A stretch of 64,000 bases of DNA from Paenibacillus tundrae. Its GTDB lineage: Bacteria > Bacillota > Bacilli > Paenibacillales > Paenibacillaceae. A model generated the notes under the pieces. The model saw only the letters and a program-made list of their open reading frames with translations, was not told the origin of the DNA and did no database searches. Below are positions 42,857 to 50,538 of the stretch, piece by piece. Every line of letters begins with the position of its first letter. The first letter of the stretch is position 1. A program made the position numbers and the translations under genes. The stretch is from assembly GCF_036884255.1 (NCBI RefSeq), contig NZ_CP145605.1, positions 1,798,001 through 1,862,000 on the forward strand, read 5' to 3'.

Positions 42857-43752
42857 GAACGATTCGATTATCGCTAAAATCACGGAGAGCGTTGCTTGGC
42901 CTTGCCTTTATCTCACCATGGCTGCTAGGCTTCATCTTTCTCTTCGTAACACCGTTGCTGCAATCGATTCGGTTCAGTTTGAGTAATTTATCGGTTGCCC
43001 CTGGAGGATATGTACTGGATTTCGTCGGGTTGAAGAACTTCAAGGATGCGATCCTAGTCGATGCAACCTTTAACCGTATTTTGTTAGATTCGGTCGGCGC
43101 GATGCTGCTGAATGTCCCGATGATCCTCTTCTTTAGTTTGTTCACGGCGACATTATTGAACCAGAAGTTTAAGGGGAGAACGATGGCACGTGCAATTTTC
43201 TTTCTTCCCGTCATTCTGGCTTCAAGTGCAGTAGCGGCGGCTGAGTCTGCGGGGTTGATTAATATGATGGGGGATGTCTCTGCTGTCGATTCGTCCGTGG
43301 ACGGAGGCGCGTCCTTTAACGTTGTATCTATTGTGCGCATGCTCTCTGACGTGGGATTACCTATGGCTTATGTTGACTATATTGTGGAAGCTATTATGCG
43401 TATTTACGAGATCGTCAGCAGTTCAGGTGTGCAGATTCTGATCTTTCTTGCCGCGCTGCAGTCTGTGCCTGGTTCAATGTACGAGGTAGCCAAGATTGAA
43501 GGCGCGACAGCTTATGAGTCGTTCTGGAAAATTACATTCCCCATGGTCAGCCCGCTGATTCTGACGAATGTCATCTATACCATTATCGATTCATTTGCTG
43601 GAAGTCCGGTCACGGAGGCTATTTATCAGACGGCATTCAAAACCCAAAACTTCGGTCTCAGCTCGGCGATGTCCTGGCTATACACGATCGTCATTGGACT
43701 CGTGCTGGTTGTTGTCGGCTGGGTGTTGTCCCGGCGTGTTCACTATAACTAA
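42853..43752 (+). CDS. ABC sugar transporter permease, pair 2
   Basis: A 299-residue permease. The EAA loop is EVAKIEGATAYESFWKITFPMVSP. Between helices it carries an unusually long outside segment (about 130-185, around NMMGDVSAVDSSVDGGASFN), which is not typical of MalF-type permeases. It starts within the stop of the DUF5696 gene (ATGA). It may work with the lipoprotein at 31745 or with the DUF5696 protein. Confidence 0.92.
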   Translation: MRTIRLSLKSRRALLGLAFISPWLLGFIFLFVTPLLQSIRFSLSNLSVAPGGYVLDFVGLKNFKDAILVDATFNRILLDSVGAMLLNVPMILFFSLFTATLLNQKFKGRTMARAIFFLPVILASSAVAAAESAGLINMMGDVSAVDSSVDGGASFNVVSIVRMLSDVGLPMAYVDYIVEAIMRIYEIVSSSGVQILIFLAALQSVPGSMYEVAKIEGATAYESFWKITFPMVSPLILTNVIYTIIDSFAGSPVTEAIYQTAFKTQNFGLSSAMSWLYTIVIGLVLVVVGWVLSRRVHYN

Positions 43753-43790
43753 CAGACCGTTTAGATTACGCCTGAAGGAGGCATTAGACT

Positions 43791-44801
43791 ATGGCTGCGT
43801 CCGGAACAGATCGCATGGTAGTCGTCCCCAAAGAAAACTATCATATGCATAGGGTGCGAAACAAAACATCGGACCTGCTCTATTCCATCTTCCGATATGC
43901 ACTGGTAATTGGAATTTCGTTTATTATCCTATATCCATTGTTTCTCAAAATTTCGGTTACCTTCAAGGATAAGCAGGATATATATAATCCAACGATCTAT
44001 ATGATTCCGCAGCATTTCACGTTGGATAATATCAAGCTAGCGGCGCAGGTGATGGATTACTTGCCTTTGCTTGCGAACACGCTCTTATTTGTAACCATCA
44101 CCACCATACTCACGGCAATATCTTGTGCTCTTGCTGGATATGGATTTGCGCGTTTTTCTTTTCCGGGTAGTAATGTGTTATTCGTACTCGTCATTCTTAC
44201 GATTTTGGTGCCGACCAGCACCTTGATGGTGCCGATGTATCTGCACTTCCGTAGCTTTGACTTTATGGGTATTATTCATCTGTTTACCGGGCGAGATGGA
44301 ATTAATTTGCTCAATACGTACTGGCCGTCCATTATTACAGCAGCAACTGCGGGAGGGCTAAAGGCGGGTTTGTTCATTTATATTTTCCGTCAGTTTTTCA
44401 AAGGCATGCCTAAAGAAATCGAAGAAGCCGCATTGATCGACGGTGCGGGTGGATTTCGAACATTTGCTAGAATTATGTTACCCAATGCCATATCACCGCT
44501 GATTACAGTCATTCTGTTTTCATTTGTATGGCAGTATAACGATACATTCTACTCGGCATTGTTCATGAGCGAGAGCCCACTTATCTCACTTAAGGTCGCT
44601 TCATTACCTGCACAGGCGAACCAATTGATTCCGCAACTGATGGGCTTTGGTTCCAACTCGGGTATGAAGGCAGACCCCAACTATGTTGCGATGATTGTAG
44701 ATACAGGCATTTTATTAGCCATTGCACCGTTAATTATTTTGTATTTGTTCGTACAGCGGTATTTCGTTGAGAGTATCGAACGTTCTGGAATCGTTGGTTA
44801 A
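43791..44801 (+). CDS. ABC sugar transporter permease (MalG type), pair 2
   Basis: A 336-residue permease with six helices. The EAA loop is EAALIDGAGGFRTFARIMLPNAISP, and the inserted segment near FTGRDGINLLNTYWP extends an outside loop. An AAGGAGGC site precedes the ATG. It is the last gene before a terminator and ends the apparent operon of nine genes. Confidence 0.93.
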   Translation: MAASGTDRMVVVPKENYHMHRVRNKTSDLLYSIFRYALVIGISFIILYPLFLKISVTFKDKQDIYNPTIYMIPQHFTLDNIKLAAQVMDYLPLLANTLLFVTITTILTAISCALAGYGFARFSFPGSNVLFVLVILTILVPTSTLMVPMYLHFRSFDFMGIIHLFTGRDGINLLNTYWPSIITAATAGGLKAGLFIYIFRQFFKGMPKEIEEAALIDGAGGFRTFARIMLPNAISPLITVILFSFVWQYNDTFYSALFMSESPLISLKVASLPAQANQLIPQLMGFGSNSGMKADPNYVAMIVDTGILLAIAPLIILYLFVQRYFVESIERSGIVG

Positions 44802-44806
44802 ATCAG

Positions 44807-44850
44807 CAGGACTCAAGTTCTTCAATAAGAACTTGGGTCTGTTGTTTGTT
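44807..44850 (+). terminator. Intrinsic terminator of the glycan uptake operon
   Basis: CAGGACTCAAGTTCTT and AAGAACTTGGGTCTG pair around CAAT, followed by TTGTTTGTT. It directly follows the last permease gene. Confidence 0.8.
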
Positions 44851-44892
44851 ATGCTGGTATATAACGTAATCTTAGATGAAAAGGGGGTACAT

Positions 44893-45063
44893 ATGATGAG
44901 TGAGAGCGGCAAGACCGATTTTAATGCCTATCATTATTTTGATAAAAGGGTTGGGCCATTTCGCAATTTCTCCAGTCTACCTAAGCAAGAAGCAGAGGAG
45001 ATTAGCAATCAGCTTACGAAGGTTGTTTCCTTCGGAAACAATGTAGTTGCTCACGTAGCTTAA
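44893..45063 (+). pseudogene. Small gene truncated by repeat fragment D
   Basis: A 56-codon frame starting MMSESGKTDFNAYHYFDKRVGPF after AAGGGGG. The first 39 residues look like a natural protein start (HYFDKRVGPFRNFSSLP, QEAEEIS). From residue 40 the codons come from repeat fragment D, giving the tail QLTKVVSFGNNVVAHVA. The original C-terminal part is therefore missing. I read this as a gene broken by repeat insertion or deletion, though the short protein could still be made. Confidence 0.6.
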
Positions 45064-45096
45064 TCTACGCTCCACTACTCCATTTTTATCTTCACT
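45011..45096 (+). repeat. MITE-like repeat, internal fragment D
   Basis: Eighty-six bases match the reverse complement of the middle of copy A, including the hairpin CGAAGG/CCTTCG (45017-45034), then AATGTAGTTGCTCACGTAG and TACTCCATTTTTATCTTCA. Both termini are missing. It overlaps the 3' end of the small frame at 44893-45063. Confidence 0.8.
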
Positions 45097-45178
45097 TCAA
45101 CAGGATAAGTCCAGTTGTTTAACGAATACGATAGAGAAACGAGCTTTCCTAATCCAATTACTAGAGGGGTTGAAATTC

Positions 45179-45784
45179 ATGAATCTATTTGAGCAATGTT
45201 CAGGTCAAACGTTATCCTCCAATTTGCAATGGTTGAATGAGCCAGCAGAGTGGTTCATTCAGGATGGAAATGTCACGATTACCGTTCCACCGGTAAGTGA
45301 TTTTTTTATTGATCCAGCAGGTGCGGCGGTAAAGGCTTCAGCACCATACCTACATACAGTGATTAAGCGTGATTTCAGTATTGTTGCAAGAATAGAGGTG
45401 GATATGAGAGAGCAGTATGATTCGGGGTGTCTGATGATTATGGCAGATGATGTACACTGGGCTAAAGTATGTTTCGAATTCTTCGAAGGTCAGCCTTCTA
45501 TTCTGAGTGTTGTGACACGGGGGAATTCCGATGATTGCGTATCATCCCCTGTAGACGTGAACAGGCCATATTTGCGCATTGCTCGCGCGGGTAACAGCTT
45601 TGCCTTCCATTACTCACAAGATGGCGAGAAGTGGAAGCTGGTTCGATATTTTGGCATGGAATGTCCTGAAGAGATTAAAGTGGGTATCGTCGCCCAATCT
45701 CCTGTCGGACAGGGAAGCAAGTCAACATTTACAGAGGTAGAGCTTCAGTATGGTGTAGACACAGATATTCGCCGTGTGAAGTGA
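45179..45784 (+). CDS. DUF1349 concanavalin-like fold protein
   Basis: A 201-residue protein with the DUF1349 pattern: the opening LNEPAEWFIQDGNVTITVPPVSDFF, then VDMREQYDSGCLMIMADDVHWAKVCFEFF, VTRGNSDDCVS, and the end GIVAQSPVGQGSKSTF. The fold is a beta-sandwich like carbohydrate-binding lectins. There is no signal peptide, so it is cytoplasmic. Proximity to the glycan cluster may or may not be functional, as a terminator and the repeat-damaged gene lie between. The ATG at 45179 follows GAGGGG by 10 nt. Confidence 0.85.
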   Translation: MNLFEQCSGQTLSSNLQWLNEPAEWFIQDGNVTITVPPVSDFFIDPAGAAVKASAPYLHTVIKRDFSIVARIEVDMREQYDSGCLMIMADDVHWAKVCFEFFEGQPSILSVVTRGNSDDCVSSPVDVNRPYLRIARAGNSFAFHYSQDGEKWKLVRYFGMECPEEIKVGIVAQSPVGQGSKSTFTEVELQYGVDTDIRRVK

Positions 45785-45799
45785 CGGATATCTGTGTCT
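45757..45799. terminator. Bidirectional stem-loop at a convergent gene end
   Basis: AGACACAGATAT and ATATCTGTGTCT are perfect 12-bp arms that span the stop of the DUF1349 gene. The MFS gene converges 6 bp beyond. No T run follows, so termination is inferred from position. Confidence 0.55.
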
Positions 45800-45804
45800 G
45801 CAAG

Positions 45805-46911
45805 CTATTTCACGCGAATTAATAATCCGAACAAGCCCAGTACAGCAAAAGTCAGAAATGCAATTGTATTGGAGAACGTTTCAATGGTGTAACCTGCCAT
45901 GGAAGAGCCTAAGAATTGTCCAACTCCAAGAGCGAGGAAGGCAAGGCTGATCCCAATGGATACATTTGGCGTGAAGAGTCTTGTCGCCCAAACGATAAAT
46001 ACACTAGTTAGGAATATATATGTGCTGCCAAACATGATCGCTGAAGCCAGACTAGCAGTCATCGAAGGCAGTAGGATAACCCCAAGTGACAGGGACAAGA
46101 GCAGAATCCCTAGTCGATAAGAACGGCGAATTTCAATGCGTTCAATAATACGTCCGGCACATCCACCGAGTATGCCCATTACCCCCATAACGATCCAGAA
46201 AAGGACGGCTTCCGAATCGGAGGCTCCTTTTTCGTCTGTAAGGAAGTTTCGGGCAAACGTCCAATAGATTGCAGAACTAAAACCTGTTAACAGACAAGCC
46301 ATGAGTAACGCAGCACCAGGCCGGGTTGGCTTCATACATGCCCAGATCGATTTGGTGCATGGGAGTGTTTTGTTCGCTGGGATGACACGTCTATTCCATA
46401 ACAGAACGACAATGCCGATCGCGGCAAATATGATGTAGGTTAAACGCCAGTAATCGGTCAACAGCCAATAGAGCGGGCCAGAGACAATGATTCCGAAGCT
46501 GGTTCCTGTATTGATCCAACTGTTGCCTCTCGCCTGCAAATGAGGTGCAAGTTCGGCATTAACGGTATTACCGAGAGCAGGGGAAGCCCAGCCTGTGCTC
46601 AGACCAGCGAGAAAGATACCGAGTGCAAGCACCCATGCATTCTGAGACAGAGCAATGCCTATTAATCCAAGCACAGCACTGATTCCAGCCAATTGAAGAA
46701 CATAATGATGCCCTTTGTGATTAATGATCAATGGAGCAGTCAGAAGGGACAGACAGTATGCAATGTAGGTTCCTGAGTTAATCGCACCCGAAGCGGCCTC
46801 GTTTAATTGCAGCGCTTCTGAAATTTCCGGCATAAACAGCCCATAACTGAAACGCCCAAAGGCGTAACATACAGCGATAAGTGCAATGCCTGGAAAGATA
46901 ATTTTTTTCAT
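45805..46911 (-). CDS. MFS transporter (YbfB/YjiJ-like)
   Basis: A 368-residue protein with about twelve membrane helices. It opens with ALIAVCYAFGRFSYGLFMPEI and has the GIFLAGLSTGWASPALG segment (motif A-like region), as in the YbfB/YjiJ group of major facilitator transporters. It should export or import a small molecule, and the substrate is unknown. The start at 46911 was chosen because AAGGCGGTG lies about 7 nt upstream; the GTG at 46920 is too close to that site. A 20-bp operator shared with the adjacent TetR gene lies directly upstream. Confidence 0.9.
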   Translation of the reverse strand: MKKIIFPGIALIAVCYAFGRFSYGLFMPEISEALQLNEAASGAINSGTYIAYCLSLLTAPLIINHKGHHYVLQLAGISAVLGLIGIALSQNAWVLALGIFLAGLSTGWASPALGNTVNAELAPHLQARGNSWINTGTSFGIIVSGPLYWLLTDYWRLTYIIFAAIGIVVLLWNRRVIPANKTLPCTKSIWACMKPTRPGAALLMACLLTGFSSAIYWTFARNFLTDEKGASDSEAVLFWIVMGVMGILGGCAGRIIERIEIRRSYRLGILLLSLSLGVILLPSMTASLASAIMFGSTYIFLTSVFIVWATRLFTPNVSIGISLAFLALGVGQFLGSSMAGYTIETFSNTIAFLTFAVLGLFGLLIRVK

Positions 46912-46928
46912 TTGCTTCACCGCCTTTT

Positions 46929-46948
46929 AGATAGAACGATCATTATAT
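46929..46948 (-). promoter_or_regulatory. TetR operator and -10 element of the MFS gene
   Basis: On the - strand the 20-mer ATATAATGATCGTTCTATCT is identical to the one before the TetR gene (47556-47575). It contains a perfect TATAAT, so a bound repressor would cover the promoter. It ends about 17 bp before the MFS start. Confidence 0.75.
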
Positions 46949-46959
46949 TTCTTGCGAAA

Positions 46960-46988
46960 TAAAAAAGTGAGTTGAATTACTAACTCAC
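46960..46988 (-). terminator. Terminator of the TetR gene
   Basis: Reading the - strand, GTGAGTT and AACTCAC pair around AGTAATTC and are followed by TTTTTTA. It separates the repressor gene from the MFS gene, which therefore needs its own promoter. Confidence 0.8.
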
Positions 46989-46996
46989 CCTGTGTA

Positions 46997-47533
46997 CTAG
47001 GATTTGAAACTTTTTTCCGTCATGTGAATCAGTTCTCTGCAGACGTTATGTACATCTTCTGTTTCGGCAAGTGCAGTCGAGCCCTCCAGTAGCAGGATAA
47101 ACTGCAACAGCTCTCGGTCGCTTAGCGAGGGATTTAATTTTTTGATCAGGGTCATTACATGTTTTTTATGTGCATTTACCGTTTGTACGATGATATGATC
47201 GGCATCCCCTCCGAACTCCTCCTTAGCACGCAAAAACAAACATCCTCTGTTCTCATGTTCCATGAGCCAGCGTGCATGACCTTCAGCTAAATTAAGGAAG
47301 ATGGGCTTCGATTGGTTGTCCGCATATTGCCGCAGTTGTTCGAGATAGCGCTGCTCCCGTCGCAGTAGGACTTCTACAATGAGATCATCCTTGGATTCGA
47401 AGTGGTTGTATAGTGTCATAATTGCGATTTCCGCGTCTGTAATAATCCGCTTTAAGCCGATGGCATGAAATCCATGGAGATAGAACAACTTTTCAGCTAC
47501 ATTTAACAGTATTTCCTTTTTGCTGCTCATCAT
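46997..47533 (-). CDS. TetR family transcriptional repressor
   Basis: A 178-residue repressor. The helix-turn-helix domain (residues 1-48) reads KEILLNVAEKLFYLHGFHAIGLKRI and IMTLYNHFESKDDL. The rest is the helical ligand-binding domain. It probably controls both itself and the MFS gene, since an identical 20-bp site precedes each. AAGGAG lies 8 nt before the ATG at 47533. Other possible starts are one codon to either side (TTG at 47536 or ATG at 47530). Confidence 0.92.
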   Translation of the reverse strand: MMSSKKEILLNVAEKLFYLHGFHAIGLKRIITDAEIAIMTLYNHFESKDDLIVEVLLRREQRYLEQLRQYADNQSKPIFLNLAEGHARWLMEHENRGCLFLRAKEEFGGDADHIIVQTVNAHKKHVMTLIKKLNPSLSDRELLQFILLLEGSTALAETEDVHNVCRELIHMTEKSFKS

Positions 47534-47555
47534 CAATCATACTCCTTCCACTGAA

Positions 47556-47575
47556 AGATAGAACGATCATTATAT
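47556..47575 (-). promoter_or_regulatory. TetR operator and -10 element of the TetR gene
   Basis: This is the second identical copy of the 20-mer ATATAATGATCGTTCTATCT (read on the - strand), with TATAAT inside. It lies 22 bp before the TetR start. Twenty of 20 bases match the MFS site, and the flanking bases differ. Confidence 0.75.
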
Positions 47576-47869
47576 CTGGTATGTTATATCCATCCATTTG
47601 AATTGTCAATTTGTGTTAATATATCAGGATATCTTTATTCCCCCCCCATAGTTGCTAATAGTGAGTCTCCTAATTTTAAAAATATTATCAATAATGGTAT
47701 ATGAGATCTTACGTATGAAATTGAATTTTGGATCAATGCATTAAGAAACTTGTCTATTTTATTGAGCCTATATAAACATGGTATAGTGAAAATGAATGGT
47801 TTTTGAGTGAAGTGATTGTGTAAGGCATTAATAGAGTAGATTCAGGGAAGCAAGGAGAGGGTTCATATC
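47576..47869 (+). other. AT-rich gap with an eight-C tract
   Basis: About 290 bp. It contains a run of eight C residues (47640-47647), AT-rich sequence and, near 47780-47800, TATA-rich stretches that may include the promoter of the nucleotidyltransferase gene. AAGGAGAGG at 47852-47860 is its probable ribosome binding site. No gene is seen. Confidence 0.5.
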
Positions 47870-47914
47870 CTGCATGAAGAGAGATGCATTCAGTCTATTA
47901 AACATAATAAGATA

Positions 47915-48433
47915 ATGATCCAAGATTTACAGCATGTCCGCAGTCTTCATCTGCCACAGTGCTACATCGGAGCAGGATATGTCCGTAACTATATTTGGGA
48001 TGAACTGCATGGATACGATCATCGTGAGCTACATGACGATATTGATGTAGTCTATTATGATGCAGAAGATATAAGCGAAGATCGGGATACGATGCTGGAA
48101 AAAGAGCTTCAACAGGTTACTGGGAATCCCAAATGGTCTGTGAAAAATCAGGCGAGGATGCATCTGCGTAATCATGCCAAGCCCTATAAGTCGACAGAGG
48201 ATGCCTTCCGGTATTGGCCTGAGATCGTTACGGCTATAGGTGTACAGCTTGATGAGCAAGATAACATTCGCATCTGTGCTCCACATGGGCTGGAGGATCT
48301 GTATCGGTTGATCGTGCGTAAAAGCCCGTTCTTCATGGATGCAGATTATTATAATCAGAGGGTAGAGAAGAAATGCTGGCAACAACGGTGGCCTAAGCTC
48401 AACATAATCATCGCACAGGGAGGGGAAGCATGA
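47915..48433 (+). CDS. Nucleotidyltransferase family protein (NTP_transf_6/DUF925-like)
   Basis: A protein of at least 172 residues with GAGYVRNYIWDELHG followed by the metal-binding DDIDVVYYD, which is the nucleotidyltransferase-like G-x-G/S...D-x-D pattern. HHL-type helices and SPFFMDADYYNQRVEKKCWQQRWP follow. The in-frame sequence upstream of this ATG (from about 47870) continues the family's N-terminal helix, and a strong AAGGAGAGG lies 9 nt before an in-frame CTG at 47870. The true start may therefore be non-canonical and the protein about 187 residues. The stop overlaps the YdcF gene by 4 bp. Confidence 0.82.
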   Translation: MIQDLQHVRSLHLPQCYIGAGYVRNYIWDELHGYDHRELHDDIDVVYYDAEDISEDRDTMLEKELQQVTGNPKWSVKNQARMHLRNHAKPYKSTEDAFRYWPEIVTAIGVQLDEQDNIRICAPHGLEDLYRLIVRKSPFFMDADYYNQRVEKKCWQQRWPKLNIIIAQGGEA

Positions 48434-49170
48434 GGAAGATCACGACTTTTTTACGAGAGAAAGGCCTCATCATTGATATTATTTTACTCGTATGTTTAGT
48501 TGTTTTTCTAATGATCTGGGGTAGGAATTTTGCAGTCACGTTTTTTGGTGCGATCAGTGTGGCATTTATGGTATTACGGCGTATCAATTACGAGAAACAT
48601 GTTGTGCTGAAACGTATTATCCTGACTGGATTAGGCATTGTAGCGGTTTCGTTTATCATTATCGAAGCTCTTGTATTTACCCAATTGGGAGCAAATGATC
48701 AGGAAGAAGCGGATTATGTCATCATATTAGGATCGGGTATTAAAGGTACAGAGCTGTCGCTTACGCTCAAACAACGATTGGATGCCAGCCTAGATTATAT
48801 TCAAGCTCATCCGCAGATTCCCGTCATCGTTTCCGGAGGTCAGGGGCCAGGAGAAGACATCACAGAAGCCCTTGCCATGAAAACATATTTGTTGACTCAA
48901 GGGATTAACGCTAACCGAATTATGATGGAGGATCGCTCCACATCGACAAGAGAGAACTTAGTTTTTTCTAAGAAAATAATAGATCAAGCTGGGGTGATGA
49001 ACCCTGAGATCATGATTGTAACGAGTGATTATCATATGTTCCGTGCGAAGTATTTGGCAGTTAAAAGTGGTTACTCTGCCGAATATGGTATCTCAGCTTC
49101 ATCGCCAGTACACCTCAAACCGATCTATATGATTCGTGAATATTTAGCCGTGATCAAGGCGTTGATTTAG
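48430..49170 (+). CDS. YdcF/SanA-like membrane protein (DUF218)
   Basis: A 246-residue protein with three N-terminal membrane helices (about 14-33, 36-49 and 62-88), then a DUF218 domain: YVIILGSGI, IPVIVSGGQGPGEDITEA, MEDRSTSTREN and VTSDYHMFRAKYLA. YdcF-type proteins bind nucleotide-like ligands and are linked to the envelope, but the reaction is unknown. It is coupled to the nucleotidyltransferase gene by an ATGA overlap. Confidence 0.9.
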   Translation: MRKITTFLREKGLIIDIILLVCLVVFLMIWGRNFAVTFFGAISVAFMVLRRINYEKHVVLKRIILTGLGIVAVSFIIIEALVFTQLGANDQEEADYVIILGSGIKGTELSLTLKQRLDASLDYIQAHPQIPVIVSGGQGPGEDITEALAMKTYLLTQGINANRIMMEDRSTSTRENLVFSKKIIDQAGVMNPEIMIVTSDYHMFRAKYLAVKSGYSAEYGISASSPVHLKPIYMIREYLAVIKALI

Positions 49171-49174
49171 ATTT

Positions 49175-49213
49175 ACAGCCATGGAGTGCCGAATGCGCTC
49201 TGTGGCTGTTTTA
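49175..49213 (+). terminator. Intrinsic terminator
   Basis: ACAGCCATGGAGTGC and GCGCTCTGTGGCTGT pair with two mismatches around CGAAT and are followed by TTTT. Confidence 0.8.
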
Positions 49214-49286
49214 ATATGAGAGCAGAAATATGTAGTACAATAGGATATAGTTGGAAGAACGTGGGGAAAGAAAGGAATCAGATACA

Positions 49287-49844
49287 ATGAAGACACACAT
49301 CCTGTTATTTGAAGGCTATGTTTCGTTTGAAATTATGTTAGCAAGTTATTTCATGAAAACCCAAGGTGACGTAATTACCGTTGCTTTGGATGAAGGGGCT
49401 CTTCGTTCGTATGAGGGGTTATCCGTTAATCCAGATCTAATAATGAATCAGGTTGATCCGTCTAAGGTGGAACTGTTAATCATCCCAGGAGGGGATGTGA
49501 CCTCACTGCTTAAGCGAGAAGAATTGATGGACTGGCTGCGCAGACTGAATGGACTAACGACTCCAATTGCAGCCATCTGTTCAGGAACCTTATTGCTTGG
49601 TCAAGCGCAAATTCTGGAGGATACATCCTTTACGACTAACGCAGAGGCACAGATGAGAGACATCACTACCCAAGGGGTGTATATGAATACCAATGTTGTC
49701 GTAGATGGCCATATTATAACGGCTAAGGCCAATGCATATGTTGATTTTGGTATTGAGGTTGGTAAGGTCATGAATATCTATTCGAGCACGGAGGATCTGG
49801 AAGAAACGATTGAAGTGTTCAAATATTTCAAAGCCAAACCATGA
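49287..49844 (+). CDS. DJ-1/PfpI family protein
   Basis: A 185-residue protein of the DJ-1/PfpI superfamily. The nucleophile-elbow Cys lies in AAICSGTLLLG, the acidic residue is probably the Glu in LLFEGYVSFE, and LLIIPGGDVTSLL is typical. Members act as glyoxalase-like or redox chaperone enzymes; the closest role here is unclear. AAAGGA lies 10 nt before the ATG at 49287. A TTG start at 49251 is less supported. Confidence 0.88.
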   Translation: MKTHILLFEGYVSFEIMLASYFMKTQGDVITVALDEGALRSYEGLSVNPDLIMNQVDPSKVELLIIPGGDVTSLLKREELMDWLRRLNGLTTPIAAICSGTLLLGQAQILEDTSFTTNAEAQMRDITTQGVYMNTNVVVDGHIITAKANAYVDFGIEVGKVMNIYSSTEDLEETIEVFKYFKAKP

Positions 49845-49888
49845 TATAATATGTGGCGTTAATATAGAAGAATGAGATATAGGAGTGA

Positions 49889-50410
49889 ATGATCATTACT
49901 GCATTTAAATTAGCTTCCTTATACGAACAGAAGCAGATTACAACAAACGATATGGAAGAGATTGTACGCGTACTGGCACAGGCGCCATTATTATATGATG
50001 ACGGACAGACCATTCAAGTTCAGGATTTCGTAAATAGCTTGGAGATTACGCTGCAGCCGAGTGCTCGTCCTGCAATAATTGAGCTGTATGAACTCGCTGT
50101 ACAGGCTTGCCGTCAATATCCGAATAACTCGACATACGAACAGTTTCAGGATGCACTAGGGTTACAGGCTGAGTTGTGGCAGGAAGAAGTGCTGACACTG
50201 GCAATGTGGATGAACTGGTTGAAGCAGATCGTTGAGGGACGTCGAACTTTACCAGAGTATCACTTTGAAGCTATGCTCGGGGCGTTACCGGATGGGTTCA
50301 TGATTCATGATTTTTATGATGAGCTACGATATCAATTGGAGCAGAATCCTTCCAATGATTGGGCAATGCAAGAGCGTGATCGATTGTATGCTGCTATGGG
50401 AGCAAAATAA
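49889..50410 (+). CDS. Helical protein of unknown function
   Basis: A 173-residue acidic protein, mainly helical, with Leu-rich segments (MEEIVRVLAQAPLLYDD; IIELYELAVQACRQYP; EVLTLAMWMNWLKQIVEG). There is no membrane helix or signal peptide. TATAGGAG lies only 3 nt before the ATG, which is short, so the start may be an ATT a few codons later or the ATG may simply be weak. No family recognised. Confidence 0.7.
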   Translation: MIITAFKLASLYEQKQITTNDMEEIVRVLAQAPLLYDDGQTIQVQDFVNSLEITLQPSARPAIIELYELAVQACRQYPNNSTYEQFQDALGLQAELWQEEVLTLAMWMNWLKQIVEGRRTLPEYHFEAMLGALPDGFMIHDFYDELRYQLEQNPSNDWAMQERDRLYAAMGAK

Positions 50411-50538
50411 AGGTTCATTAGATTATGAAACTAGCTGACGCTGTGTTATGCCGTATGTAAGAGGTTGGTTGAAAAGTCCGTTGTGAACACATACCCTACG
50501 TTAATCGTCTTATACCCAAATGGAAATGAGGGGATGGA

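Noticed and set aside
47640..47647. Eight-C tract as a phase-variation switch
   Set aside because: It lies in an intergenic gap, not near a promoter spacer or reading frame that it would clearly switch.
50478..50515. A possible degenerate copy of the MITE-like repeat (GGTTGGTTGAAAAGTCCG followed by GAACAC)
   Set aside because: Only short similarity to the two repeat ends; too little to separate from chance.
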